This document shows, piece after piece, positions 26,954 to 36,645 of a stretch of 64,000 nt of DNA; the first letter of the stretch is position 1, and each line of letters starts with the position of its first letter. The DNA is taken from assembly GCF_002949735.1 (NCBI RefSeq), contig NZ_CP026681.1:1178001-1242000 (forward strand). Direction: 5' to 3'. This stretch comes from Nostoc sp. 'Peltigera membranacea cyanobiont' N6. GTDB lineage: Bacteria; Cyanobacteriota; Cyanobacteriia; Cyanobacteriales; Nostocaceae. The position numbers and the translations under genes are program-made. The notes beneath the pieces were generated by a model. That model was given only the letters and a program-made list of their open reading frames with translations. It was not told the origin of the DNA and searched no databases.

Positions 26954-29900
26954 CTATCTCGTTAAGGTGAGAGTGCGGCGCTTCGTAACCATCTGATAGG
27001 ATTCGATGATGTCACCTTCAACCCAATCATTGAATTTATCCATGCCGACACCGCATTCGTAACCAGCGTTAACTTCACGAGCATCTTCCTTCATCCGTTT
27101 TAGGGAATCCAGAACGCCTTCAAAAATCACCTTACCGCTACGTCGCACCCTGACTTTGCAGTTGCGAATTAGCTTGCCAGATTGAACGTAACAACCGGCA
27201 ACAGCACCGCGACCGACTGGGAAGACGGCACGGACTTCGGTTTGACCCAAGGCTTCTTCCACCAACTCTGGTTCCAAAAGACCTTCCAAGGCATCTTGGA
27301 TATCTTCTAGGAGTTTGTAGATGACGTTGTATTCTCGAACATCGACACCTGCTTCATCGGCGGCTTGTCTAGCGCCACTGGCAAAGGTGGTGTTGAAGCC
27401 AATAATTACAGCGTTACTGGCAGCTGCTAAGTCGATATCTGTCTCGGTGATTTCCCCAGCAGTAGCCAAGAGCATCCGAATTTGGACTTCGTTTTGCGGG
27501 ATTTGCTTGAGCGCTCCCACAATGGCTTCTACAGAACCTTGTACGTCTCCTTTCAAGATCAAGTTGAGTTCTTTCAACTCGCCTTCTTGGGCTTGAGCCG
27601 ACAGGGTTGTAAGGGTAACACGACCTTGTAACAGGCGGGATAGGCGTTGTCTATCGGCGCGATCGCTAGCGAGGGATCTGGCTTCTTTTTCGTTCTGGAA
27701 GACCTCGAACTCGTCGCCTGCTGCTGGCACATCACTTAAACCCAATACCTCGACAGCAAAGGAAGGAGAAGCAATGTCTACTCTCTTACTTCTGTCATCC
27801 ACCATCGCCCGAACTTTACCGAAGGCCGAGCCAGCTACCAAGATATCTCCCACATGCAGGGTACCATTCTGAATTAGCAGGGTAGCAACTGCTCCCTTGG
27901 CTTTATCCAGATGGGCTTCAATGACAGTTCCTTTGGCGGCACGATCTGGGTTAGCAGACAGTTCTCCAACCTCTGCGACTAGCAGAATCATCTCTAAGAG
28001 CGTATCCAGATTTTCACCTCTGATGGCGCTCACGGGAACCATAATTGTCTCACCACCCCAGTCTTCTGCGGTCAGACCATACTGGGTCAGTTCTTGTTTC
28101 ACCCGCTCCGGTTGTGCCCCTTCTTTGTCAATTTTGTTGATGGCTACAACAATTGGCACTCCAGCAGCTTGGGCGTGGCTAATAGCTTCAATGGTCTGGG
28201 GACGCACACCATCATCAGCAGCCACTACTAACACGGCAATGTCTGTTACCCTAGCTCCTCTAGCCCGCATCGCTGTAAAGGCTTCGTGACCAGGGGTATC
28301 CAAGAAGACTATCTGCTGTGGTTTGCCCTCATGTTCTATATCCACATGGTACGCACCAATGTGTTGAGTGATCCCACCAGCTTCGCCAGCAGCCACTTTT
28401 GTTTTGCGAATTGAGTCGAGCAGGGTTGTCTTACCGTGGTCTACGTGACCCATAATTGTCACGACTGGCGGACGGCGGTGGAGATATTCTAGGTCTTCTG
28501 CGCCGACCATTTCGGTAATTTTCCGAGCTTCTGCTTCTCGCTCGACGGTTTCAACTTCTATTTCTAGTTCTTTTCCTACCAGGGTAATTGTGGGAATATC
28601 TAGATTTTGAGTGATACTCACCGCCATACCTTTAAGGAACAGGATTTTCACAATCTCTGTATCAGGAACGGCTAAAACGTCAGACAGTTCTTGCACAGTC
28701 AAGGGGCCTGTGATCGTCACCTTTGCTGGACGATCGCGCTTTGTATCAGCTTCTTGTTGGCGACGGTTATTGTGATGGTCGCGCCCAGAACCAGATTTAG
28801 AACCAGGTTTTCTACTTCCTCTAGCAGTTGGGGCGCTAGCAAGGCTTGCACCTGGCATCTGTACAGGTCGAGTCGCTTTTGGCTTGGGAGGACGGGCAAT
28901 GGAAAGGCTGACTTGGACGGTTGCTGGTGAGTCGATATCGTCATCATCCAACAAATCTTCTTCAAATTCATCGTCCAGTATCGGCTTGATCCGCTTGCCT
29001 TTAACGCCAGCTTTAGCCTTCTCTTTAACTTCGTCGATTATTTCCTCTTCTACCCACTTTTTGCCGCCTTTGGTCGGGCGAGGCGGACTTGGGCGTTTCA
29101 AGTCGAGGAGATCGGGGGGTGCAACTGGCTCATCACCCATTCCTTGAGATTTGCCGGCTAATCCTGACATTTGTCTGGGTGGAGTAGCGATCGGCATTGC
29201 GGCTGCTACACCTTCACCAGGACGCGCTGGCCTTGGTCTTGGCCCGTCTGATGGTGCAGATGGTCTATTGACCCTCTGTTCTGGTCTGGTGGGTGCAGGG
29301 GTGGAGCGAGCCTGTCTTTGTGGTGCGCCTGGTGCAGACTGGTCGGTTGGGAGTTTGGCAACTCTGGGCTTAATTTGCTCGCGATCGCCTTCAACGGGAC
29401 GTAGCCTTTGGTCGCGTTTGAGGATCGGTTTATCTGCCTGAGATACCGACTCATCTGGCACTTGGGCAAGTTCTGCTTGAGCTTCTGCCGCAGGTCTTGC
29501 CGGAGGGGCAACTAATTGCGGTTTTTGAGGTTTTTCCGATTTTGGTCTGGGTGGAACTATTTTTTCCGGTTTTTGGGATGCTACTTTTTCCGGTGCCTGA
29601 TTTGGATTAGGCGTTTGTTCCAAGTCCGTGACAGGAGGTTGCTCTTGAGTCTCAGATTGAGTCCGGGGTACAGGTCGAGTTGGTACCGTCGGCTTCATGG
29701 GTGAGACTGGTGTAGCAAAAGGCCGTGGAGGTGAGGGAGGATTAGCTTCAGACAAGGCAGCTTGGGTATTGTTGGCAACTGACGCATCAGGGGCGTTGGA
29801 GGTAGTATTTCTCAATATTGTGGGTTTGCGTATTTCCAAAATTTGCTGTTTGTGGGGTGCAGCAGGTCGGTTACGTCCGCCGATTGGTGGTGAATTTGGT

Positions 29901-30115
29901 TTATGGCTGGTTGTACCTAGTTCCTTTTTGGCCGATACATTCGTAGTTGCAAGCTTTTCTGCTGCCGCCCGGATGTTTTCTGCCTCGGATTCTGAAATAG
30001 TGCTGCTATGACTTTTGACCGAGATGTCGAGCTGCTCGCAAATTGCTAATAGCTCTTTGTTATCCAAATTCAATTCCTTTGATAATTCATAGATTCTAAC
30101 TTTGCCGTTGGTCAT
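26954..30115 (-). CDS. infB: Translation initiation factor IF-2
   Basis: GTPase that brings initiator fMet-tRNA to the ribosome. 1053 residues, on the long side as usual in cyanobacteria. It has an N-terminal IF2N helix module (KVRIYELSKELNLDNKELLA) and a long proline/lysine/arginine-rich linker (about 60-450). A second IF2N follows (TVQELSDVLAVPDTEIVKIL). The G domain has G1 GHVDHGKTT, G3 DTPGHEAF and G4 NKID, then domains II-IV ending with WVEGDIIESYQMV. Part of the rimP-nusA-ylxR-infB operon. Complete. Confidence 0.97.
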   Translation of the reverse strand: MTNGKVRIYELSKELNLDNKELLAICEQLDISVKSHSSTISESEAENIRAAAEKLATTNVSAKKELGTTSHKPNSPPIGGRNRPAAPHKQQILEIRKPTILRNTTSNAPDASVANNTQAALSEANPPSPPRPFATPVSPMKPTVPTRPVPRTQSETQEQPPVTDLEQTPNPNQAPEKVASQKPEKIVPPRPKSEKPQKPQLVAPPARPAAEAQAELAQVPDESVSQADKPILKRDQRLRPVEGDREQIKPRVAKLPTDQSAPGAPQRQARSTPAPTRPEQRVNRPSAPSDGPRPRPARPGEGVAAAMPIATPPRQMSGLAGKSQGMGDEPVAPPDLLDLKRPSPPRPTKGGKKWVEEEIIDEVKEKAKAGVKGKRIKPILDDEFEEDLLDDDDIDSPATVQVSLSIARPPKPKATRPVQMPGASLASAPTARGSRKPGSKSGSGRDHHNNRRQQEADTKRDRPAKVTITGPLTVQELSDVLAVPDTEIVKILFLKGMAVSITQNLDIPTITLVGKELEIEVETVEREAEARKITEMVGAEDLEYLHRRPPVVTIMGHVDHGKTTLLDSIRKTKVAAGEAGGITQHIGAYHVDIEHEGKPQQIVFLDTPGHEAFTAMRARGARVTDIAVLVVAADDGVRPQTIEAISHAQAAGVPIVVAINKIDKEGAQPERVKQELTQYGLTAEDWGGETIMVPVSAIRGENLDTLLEMILLVAEVGELSANPDRAAKGTVIEAHLDKAKGAVATLLIQNGTLHVGDILVAGSAFGKVRAMVDDRSKRVDIASPSFAVEVLGLSDVPAAGDEFEVFQNEKEARSLASDRADRQRLSRLLQGRVTLTTLSAQAQEGELKELNLILKGDVQGSVEAIVGALKQIPQNEVQIRMLLATAGEITETDIDLAAASNAVIIGFNTTFASGARQAADEAGVDVREYNVIYKLLEDIQDALEGLLEPELVEEALGQTEVRAVFPVGRGAVAGCYVQSGKLIRNCKVRVRRSGKVIFEGVLDSLKRMKEDAREVNAGYECGVGMDKFNDWVEGDIIESYQMVTKRRTLTLTR

Positions 30116-30598
30116 CCACTCTTCCCCTTTAATTTACAGTTTTAGCGGATGGTTGCCTGGTTTGCGACATCTCCATCCTTGGATTACTGTTTTTAGACCG
30201 CCGTTTAGTTTTTGCCGGTGCCTCCAATCAGGAAAGAGAGATGTTTCGGTTTAATAATGGCATCCCCACCAGGAATGATGGTTGAGGGACACCCATAAAA
30301 ATTTTTTAAATAAAAGATTTTTATAGGAACCCCTGACGCCGAACTGCGCCTGAGCGCTACCAGGTTGCCATTTTGTAGTTTCTTGTTTTGTTGATTCTGA
30401 ATCTTCCACAACACAATCGATTACATCTTGATTCTGGGAATGTTGCTTCGCCCCTCTTACTTTATTGGAGAGCCGAATGCCTTTTACACCCATTTACTAT
30501 TTTGGCACTAAGCTTAACGTTCGACAGAGGGTGTGATAAAAGCACGACTTCGGCTTTCGTACAATTCCTCTGGTGATAACGTCACAAAGTTGTTCCAA
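30116..30598. other. Spacer between ylxR and infB
   Basis: 483 bp inside the operon, longer than usual. Open frames of 60-80 codons on the minus strand have no ribosome site and no recognisable domain. It contains a GGAACCCCTGACGCC-type repeat near 30328. It might hold an internal infB promoter or leader, but no specific signal can be supported. Confidence 0.4.
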
Positions 30599-30868
30599 TT
30601 AAATTTGGTTTTGGGTATTGCTGATGGCTAGACGTTGCGACAAGCTTTGGTACAGTGTTTCTGGCACTGATGCATGTAGCGATCGCCCTAGTCGATTTTT
30701 TTTCTGAGCCGCTTGTAAGCAACTCGTTTGCGGACAAATATAGGCAGAACGCCCCATGCCCCGATCTAATTGTACCTTTCCCGATGGAAAGACGCGGACA
30801 ATCCGCCAAAACTCATCTTTTGACCCTACTTTTCGGCAACTAATACAGCGCCGATAATTTGGTTTCAT
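30599..30868 (-). CDS. ylxR: YlxR/RnpM family RNA-binding protein
   Basis: An 89-residue protein: NYRRCISCRKVGSKDEFWRI opens it and GRSAYICPQTSCLQAAQKKN follows, the DUF448 signature. In Bacillus the homologue binds the RNase P RNA and modulates it. Its place between nusA and infB is the conserved position. The C-terminal 20 residues are unlike the family core. Confidence 0.9.
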   Translation of the reverse strand: MKPNYRRCISCRKVGSKDEFWRIVRVFPSGKVQLDRGMGRSAYICPQTSCLQAAQKKNRLGRSLHASVPETLYQSLSQRLAISNTQNQI

Positions 30869-31017
30869 CAGTTTTCTACAATCTCAGTCCAGCATTCTAG
30901 GTGTAAAAAGTAAGTTGTTTATTACTATTTTTTACTTATACCAAGGTGTCTTTCAGGAAATAATCCTGAGACTTAGGACTACAATCCACATTATCAAAAC
31001 TTTACAAGGTTGATCAA

Positions 31018-32295
31018 TTACTCGTCATCGTTATTGTCAAAACTATCCTCTTCTTCTAATTCGTCCTGATTTTCATCCTCTAATTCTTCCTCAAAGTCAA
31101 GATCGTCTTGCTCTGACTGATATTTAGCCCTGACAGCTGTAAATTTCTCATCCTCTCCTGCATAGTCATATTTAGCTTTGTCTTTGATGTCTATTTTCCA
31201 ACCAGTCAGGCGGGCTGCCAAACGGACGTTTTGTCCTTCTTTCCCAATGGCTAAACTAAGTTGATCTTCAGCCACGAGTACGTGAGTTTGCCGGGATTCT
31301 GGATCCATTAGGCGTACTTCATCTACCCGGGCTGGACTTAAAGCATTAGCGATATATGTTGCTGGGTCTGGCGACCAGCGAATTACATCTATTTTTTCAC
31401 CGCGTAATTCGTTGACTACCACTTGAATTCGCGATCCCCTGGCTCCGATACAAGCACCAACTGGGTCTACATCGCGATCGAGAGTATCTACAGCTATTTT
31501 AGTCCGGGGACCGACATAACGGGAGGGGGGGTTTGCCTCCCTAGCTACGGCAACAATCCGTACCACTTCATCTTCAATTTCTGGGACTTCATTGGCGAAA
31601 AGATAAACCACCAAACCAGCATCAGCCCGAGATACAAGCAATTGTGGCCCTCGTTGTTGACCTTGGGAGACTTTTTTCAGATATACCTTGAAGGTAGCAT
31701 TTGCCCGATAATTATCGTTGGGCAACTGTTCCCGCTTCGGTAATTCGGCTTCTACTTCTGGCTGACCAAAATTACTGGTGACTGCCAAAACTACTGATTG
31801 CCGTTCAAACCGTAGGACTCTTGCTTGGAGAACAGTTCCTTCTAAATCTTGGAACTCTTCTTGCACCATCTGGCGCTGTTGATCCCGTAATTTTTGCGCC
31901 AATACCTGCTTAGTTTGCATCGCCGCCATCCGACCAAATTCTCCTTGGTCGGGGGTAACATCCAGTACCACCGAGTCGCCTAACTGTGCTTCAGGAGCTA
32001 CTTGTTGAACTTCCTCTAGGGAAATTTGGTGATCTGTGTTATTGACTTCTTCGACAATGGTTTTGGTGGAAAGAACGCGAAATCCTTCTCCTTCAATATC
32101 GAGTTCTACTTCAAAATTCTCAAAATAATCTTCATCAAACTGTTTGCGCTCTAAATTTTGGGCGCGACGATAACGTTCGTAGCCTTTAAGTAGTGCTTCT
32201 CTAATAGCTGATTGAACTGCAAGACGGGGTAAATTCCGCTCGCGACTTATACTTTCAATTAATTCTTTTAATCCAGCTAAAGTAACCATTGACAT
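31018..32295 (-). CDS. nusA: Transcription termination/antitermination factor NusA
   Basis: 425 residues from ATG 32295, preceded by AAGGAG seven bases upstream (a TTG six bases further is open but unlikely). N-terminal RNA-polymerase-binding domain (GLKELIESISRERNLPRLAV), an S1 domain (about 130-200), then KH1 and KH2 (RVDEVRLMDPESRQTHVLVA, LSLAIGKEGQNVRLAARLTG). The C-terminus is a short acidic tail (DLDFEEELEDENQDELEEE) rather than the acidic repeats of enterobacteria, as in other cyanobacteria. Second gene of the operon. Confidence 0.96.
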   Translation of the reverse strand: MSMVTLAGLKELIESISRERNLPRLAVQSAIREALLKGYERYRRAQNLERKQFDEDYFENFEVELDIEGEGFRVLSTKTIVEEVNNTDHQISLEEVQQVAPEAQLGDSVVLDVTPDQGEFGRMAAMQTKQVLAQKLRDQQRQMVQEEFQDLEGTVLQARVLRFERQSVVLAVTSNFGQPEVEAELPKREQLPNDNYRANATFKVYLKKVSQGQQRGPQLLVSRADAGLVVYLFANEVPEIEDEVVRIVAVAREANPPSRYVGPRTKIAVDTLDRDVDPVGACIGARGSRIQVVVNELRGEKIDVIRWSPDPATYIANALSPARVDEVRLMDPESRQTHVLVAEDQLSLAIGKEGQNVRLAARLTGWKIDIKDKAKYDYAGEDEKFTAVRAKYQSEQDDLDFEEELEDENQDELEEEDSFDNNDDE

Positions 32296-32317
32296 AAGCA
32301 ATCTCCTTTAAAAATCA

Positions 32318-32380
32318 GGGACTGGGGACTGGGGACTGGGGACTGGAGACTGGGGACTAGAGACTGGGGACTGGGGACTG
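32318..32380. repeat. Heptamer repeat (GGGGACT)n
   Basis: About nine imperfect GGGGACT heptamers in the nusA leader, followed to 32525 by CTAGCCCTTAG/CCTCTAGCC near-repeats. These are STRR-type repeats of Nostoc-group genomes. A short relative lies at 38340-38360. Confidence 0.8.
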
Positions 32381-32532
32381 AAAACTACGCATTAAAGCCA
32401 GGGATTAGAGAATAGCTTTCCACTAATCCCTAACCTCTAGCCCTTAGTTCATAACCTCTAGCCCTTAGCTCGTAACCTCTAGCCTCTAGCCAAGCTGCTC
32501 TAGTCTGTAACTCCTAAGCCCTAGCCCTTTGT

Positions 32533-32994
32533 TTATCGGCGCTCGTCTAGCTGCACCTTTGTAATTAGGGAGCGGGGAATTTCGACTACACGACCTTTTT
32601 GGTTTAAGTAAAGTGTTGTCTCATCCCGGCGAATCAACTGACCTATCCACTCTTGTTGTCCGTCGTAGGGTGGCGAAGTGAAGATAATGACAGGAAATCC
32701 TTTAAAGGAAATAAATTCCCTGTCTGTTAACAGTTGTCGCGAAATACCAGGACTAGACACTTCCAAGACATAAGCTTCTGGAACGAATTCCGCAGCATCT
32801 AAGGAGGCTTCTAAAGCACGGCTCATCCTCTCACAATCATTCAATCCGGTTTCTTGCTGAGGATTGCGAATGTCTACCCGCAACACTGGTGGACTTTGGT
32901 GAGTGTGAAAAACCACGCCAACCACTTCCAATCCCAGTTCTTCTGCTACTGGTGTCGCCAAATCAATAATTTGTGGAACTAAAGGATGAGCCAT
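32533..32994 (-). CDS. rimP: Ribosome maturation factor RimP
   Basis: ATG 32994 gives 153 residues starting MAHPLVPQIIDLATPVAEEL; an upstream in-frame start (33075) adds 27 unlike residues. GLEVVGVVF, LRVDIRNP, GLNDCERMSRALEASLD and YVLEVSSPGISRQLLTD are the RimP N-domain signature, followed by a C-terminal SH3-like barrel. RimP assists late 30S assembly. First gene of the rimP-nusA-ylxR-infB operon. Confidence 0.93.
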   Translation of the reverse strand: MAHPLVPQIIDLATPVAEELGLEVVGVVFHTHQSPPVLRVDIRNPQQETGLNDCERMSRALEASLDAAEFVPEAYVLEVSSPGISRQLLTDREFISFKGFPVIIFTSPPYDGQQEWIGQLIRRDETTLYLNQKGRVVEIPRSLITKVQLDERR

Positions 32995-33248
32995 GAGAGA
33001 ATTCAATAAAAAAAGTGGGCACTGACCCACTTCCTGCGATAGGTATATCTTCCAAGAAGTCTTGTGACGAACCAATGATGGTTCGCCCTCATACGAGTTT
33101 AGCGCATTTAATGAATAGTCGAGTATAGGGCATAGGGCATTGGCTACAAGAGGCAGAGGGGCACTTAGCAGGGAGCAGAGGGGAAAGAGGTAATTTTTAT
33201 TCTCCCTCTTGCCCCCTGCCCCCTGCTATCAGGCTTCTTCTGCTCTCT

Positions 33249-34697
33249 CTACCCTTCACGTATTTCTGGGAGAGCGGTGCTTTTCTTAACCACTGATGGA
33301 ACGGATGCTTGTGTGCGTAGCTGCCTGGTTTGCTCGATAATTTGATCTATGTCTTCTTGGGACAAACGTTGAACGTAGTTAATTTTGATTTCTTCTAAGA
33401 AGTCAAAGAGTAAACTCTGAATTTCGGAAAGTACGTGTTTTTCCTTTATTTCAGATCCCAAGGCTTCGCTAAACCTTTGTACGAGTTGACTGGTAAGTTT
33501 TGCGCCAACAGGGTCTTCAACAGCGCTAACTAAAGTTTTGTAAAGATTAGTTGTGATTTGGGTCGCAAGTTGTTCGCTTAACTGGGTTTGGGCCTGTCCT
33601 ACGCCAGGGAGATTCTGGAGGTTGCGGTAGATGGGGACTTGATGGAAGACGGTTTCGATGTTGTGGTGCAAAATGGCAACGATCGCAGGTTGAATATCAG
33701 GTAAAACGTGGTAAACAATTGTTTTGACCAAAAGACTGGCGATCGCTTCCACTTCATTTACATTATTAATATCTATGTAGGGACGTAAATTTTCTTGTTG
33801 TGAGAGCCACTGTGTTAACTCACCTCGCTGAATTGAACCCTGAATCTGGTTAATTACCCTCACCACTACTACTTCTGTGAGTTCTTCGGCAAAATTGGCG
33901 ACAATCCCCTGATGAATTTGCTTTCGCACTGGATGGAGATTCAATAAATGCGCTCGATCGAGGCGGACTAATACAGGTAAGATTCGTAGCGAATGCCAAA
34001 ATGGTAGTATTAAAAATAGATCGTACCAACGCCACAATAGTGCTTCAAACCAGCTTAAACCAGGATGTCGGCGTTTGATGAAGAAGGTACGTCCCAGCAA
34101 TTCTACGCCAAATAACATCACAAAGGGTAAGTCAAGAATCCAAAAATTATCAACAAAATCGCCATTTTCACCGATTTGGCGGTAGTAGTTTGTGGCAATC
34201 AAAGGGCGAATGCTTTCGTTAAAAAAATTTATTTCTTTAACCCAGCCATTTTGTGATAAGTAAGGCTGACTCCAAAAAGTGGCAAAGGACTGTTTTGCGG
34301 ATTCGTTACCGATGTGCGATCGCATCCGCTTTTTGATTTTTTCTAGAGTACCACTCTTATTGGCTCCCGCAAACGGGTTGCTATCAATCATCTCGCTGCT
34401 AAGACGACTTATTTGTATTAGCCTGCTATTTACCTGAGAAGACTCTAACCCTGTTTGCCTGACTTGTTCTTCTAATGCGTCTATTGTTTCTAAATAATTT
34501 TTTGTGTCTCGATGGGGTTCAATACCTTTTATTGGATCGTATATCTGAATAACTTGGGGAAGTTTTCGCAAGTAGAAATCTCGCCAAGGTACGTAACTTA
34601 AATTAAACAAAACTAAACCTAAATTTACAGTGGCAGCAATTGCCATAAATCTTTCAAACCAAAGATTCCGCTTTTTAGAAGATTTTATGTCTTTCAT
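33249..34697 (-). CDS. Conserved cyanobacterial membrane protein with ion-channel-like segment
   Basis: A 482-residue protein. It has an N-terminal membrane helix (about 18-36), an extracytoplasmic region (40-185), and a hydrophobic block at 190-260 (LPFVMLFGVELLGRTFFIKR, WRWYDLFLILPFWHSLRILP) that resembles S2-S4 of voltage-sensor proteins, with arginines at intervals in SLRILPVLVRLDRAHLL. The C-terminal 220 residues are helical and soluble (KQIHQGIVANFAEELTEVVV). I recognise the protein only as a conserved cyanobacterial type; channel function is inference. Monocistronic with heptamer-type repeats between it and rimP. Confidence 0.6.
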   Translation of the reverse strand: MKDIKSSKKRNLWFERFMAIAATVNLGLVLFNLSYVPWRDFYLRKLPQVIQIYDPIKGIEPHRDTKNYLETIDALEEQVRQTGLESSQVNSRLIQISRLSSEMIDSNPFAGANKSGTLEKIKKRMRSHIGNESAKQSFATFWSQPYLSQNGWVKEINFFNESIRPLIATNYYRQIGENGDFVDNFWILDLPFVMLFGVELLGRTFFIKRRHPGLSWFEALLWRWYDLFLILPFWHSLRILPVLVRLDRAHLLNLHPVRKQIHQGIVANFAEELTEVVVVRVINQIQGSIQRGELTQWLSQQENLRPYIDINNVNEVEAIASLLVKTIVYHVLPDIQPAIVAILHHNIETVFHQVPIYRNLQNLPGVGQAQTQLSEQLATQITTNLYKTLVSAVEDPVGAKLTSQLVQRFSEALGSEIKEKHVLSEIQSLLFDFLEEIKINYVQRLSQEDIDQIIEQTRQLRTQASVPSVVKKSTALPEIREG

Positions 34698-35320
34698 TTT
34701 TTGGATATTTTAGAATATAAACTCTTTCATCTAAGTAGAGCGGCGTAAATAATTAAAGGTTCGTAGTGAGGGCTTCAGCCCTCACTACGAGCTAATTCCA
34801 ATTTAATTTATATTCCTTAACTTACCTTGATTTTTTCTCACCTACTTACTTATTAATTTTCGTCTCTTTCTAAACAAGTACACGAATTTGCAGTTGAGTA
34901 GACTTCAGTATTGATGCATGTATGGGCATTTATGTCAATCTAATATTACAAAGAGGGACTAGAGGCAATGAGCTTTACCCCATTGTTAATTGTTTTTTAA
35001 CCCAAGTTGCGAGCCTCGGTTGGTATACCCGCGAATAACCTTCACCAAAGCTTAAGTTGACATCAATACATATATATGCATCTATCCCGTAATTTAGTAT
35101 TCAAAGGGTGTATTCGATTCAAATGATAACCTCTGGATCTCGGCTGACACAAGATACTTCTTTTGATAGATGACATAAATTACTTTCTGTATGTCTAGTT
35201 ATCTTGGGCAAAAATTATTCAAAAATTATTTAAAAATCATGAAAAAAGTTATTAAACAAACTTAAAATGCAGCTGTTAAGATTTATAATCCTGCTGATTT
35301 AATCCAAAGGAGTTTTAAAT
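34698..35320. other. Divergent intergenic region
   Basis: Contains the perfect 26-bp palindrome GTAGTGAGGGCTTCAGCCCTC.. at 34763-34788 (same family as 1647-1692). The rest is AT-rich with no gene or RNA recognised. AAAGGAG at about 35307-35313 is the ribosome site of the next gene. Confidence 0.6.
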
Positions 35321-36052
35321 ATGTGGTGTGGATTTGGAAAATCAAGCGCGACTTTTGCTGTTACTTGCCTGATAACAGCTAGTGTGGTAGTTGCAGACAC
35401 AGGTTTCGCAGCTCCTCAACGTAGCTATACGCCAGAGCAATTCCGTGCTGTGTTGCGAGGATTCGGCTATAACGTCAAGGTAACAAATGGTGCTTTGACG
35501 GATGAGGAAACTAAAAAGGCAATTCGTGAATTTCAGACAGGTTATAAGCTAAAACCAGTTGATGGGATAGCAGGGCCAAAAACCCAAGCTTATGCTGCTA
35601 ACATCGTTCAAATTCTGCACACAAATTTGAATGCAGTGGTGAAGCCTAATCCTCCCCTCCCACGCGATCATTTTTATGGTTCCCGCACCGAAGCAGTGGT
35701 GAAGGAGTATCAAAAGAAATATCAATTGCAAGAAACTGGAATTGCTAATTTAGCACTCCGCCAAAAACTGAATGAAGAAGCCAAGACAGTCTTCAGTCAG
35801 CCAACGGCTACACCATCACCTACGCCGACTTCTAAACCAACGGCTAAACCAACGGCTAAACCAACGGCTAAACCGACGGCTAAACCGACGGCTAAACCAA
35901 TGGCTACACCAACAGCTACACCAACAGCTACACCAACGGCTACACCAACGGCTACACCAACGGCTACACCAACAGCTACACCAATGGCTACACCAACAGC
36001 TACACCAATGGCTACACCAATGGCTACACCAATGGCTACACCAACACCCTAA
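35321..36052 (+). CDS. Exported peptidoglycan-binding protein with Pro-Thr repeat tail
   Basis: A 243-residue protein. A signal peptide ends near VADTGFA (about residue 30). Two PG_binding_1 three-helix domains follow (EQFRAVLRGFGYNVKVTNGA, IREFQTGYKLKPVDGIAG; then RDHFYGSRTEAVVKEYQKKY, LQETGIANLALRQKL). From about residue 165 the tail is tandem tetrapeptides PTAK, PTAT and PMAT, encoded by a 12-bp DNA repeat (about 35825-36046). The tail is probably an extended wall-spanning linker whose length varies by slippage. It likely anchors in the cell wall. No enzyme domain is attached. Confidence 0.85.
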   Translation: MWCGFGKSSATFAVTCLITASVVVADTGFAAPQRSYTPEQFRAVLRGFGYNVKVTNGALTDEETKKAIREFQTGYKLKPVDGIAGPKTQAYAANIVQILHTNLNAVVKPNPPLPRDHFYGSRTEAVVKEYQKKYQLQETGIANLALRQKLNEEAKTVFSQPTATPSPTPTSKPTAKPTAKPTAKPTAKPTAKPMATPTATPTATPTATPTATPTATPTATPMATPTATPMATPMATPMATPTP

Positions 36053-36232
36053 TTGCCACAAATAACCCCTACCCCAAAGCCCTTCAAGTCATCTGATTTG
36101 GTTTTTCTAAGGGGGTCTGCCCTTGGGTGTAGGTAGAATGGAACGGCGGTCATTGTAAGGTATTGGAATGGACTGCACGCTGGGTCGGTCTCATTGTGGC
36201 TGTGGGTACAAATCTATGAGATCGTAAATAGA

Positions 36233-36265
36233 ATGGGGCAGTCCGACGGTTACGGACAGCCCCAT
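36233..36265. terminator. Hairpin, possible terminator
   Basis: A 13-bp stem ATGGGGCAGTCCG / CGGACAGCCCCAT with one mismatch followed by TTTCTG. It lies about 180 bp past the peptidoglycan-binding gene. The rest of 36053-36278 shows nothing. Confidence 0.45.
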
Positions 36266-36278
36266 TTCTGTTGCTTCT

Positions 36279-36509
36279 TTAATGTAGGCGTGCCAAATCG
36301 TGACGTAAACGTGTATTTTCACCTTCTACTGTAGTCATATATGTTTTACTGACGATCCGATCTCCTGCCTCAAGAAAACTAGAGTAAACAATACATCCAT
36401 CGGTAACATAAAAATAGCACTGCCAGCAGCAAACAATGCCCTACAAAGGTTTAAATGTTTCAGTACTATAGTCTCCTAAAACCCAAGCTAAAATTCCTTC
36501 TTTATAGCA
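36279..36509 (-). pseudogene. IS1 family transposase remnant
   Basis: The minus-strand frame reads CYKEGILAWVLGDYSTETFK, PL, stop, then CYFYVTDGCIVYSSFLEAGD, RIVSKTYMTTVEGENTRLRH and DLARLH, stop. The WVLGD..., YVTDG..Y and TRVEGENxRLRH-LARLH blocks are those of IS1 (InsB) DDE transposases. It has an internal stop, lacks the N-terminal zinc-ribbon part, and ends at LARLH without the family's final 40 or so residues. Dead fragment. Confidence 0.75.
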
Positions 36510-36645
36510 AAGACGCTGCGCGATGACGAAAGTGGTTTACTGCTGTGCCATAACCAAAACCCCTAATCACGGGTGTAGTGAAAGTATAAGCCATTCGTAC
36601 TGAGTAACTGAACTTCTCAAAAACTCCAAGATAAAGCTTAAAAAA

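Noticed and set aside
27897..29441. Large plus-strand ORFs opposite infB
   Set aside because: Shadows of the infB coding sequence with no independent signals.
30251..30493. 80-codon ORF between ylxR and infB on the minus strand
   Set aside because: No ribosome site, no recognisable domain, and it overlaps other equally open frames.
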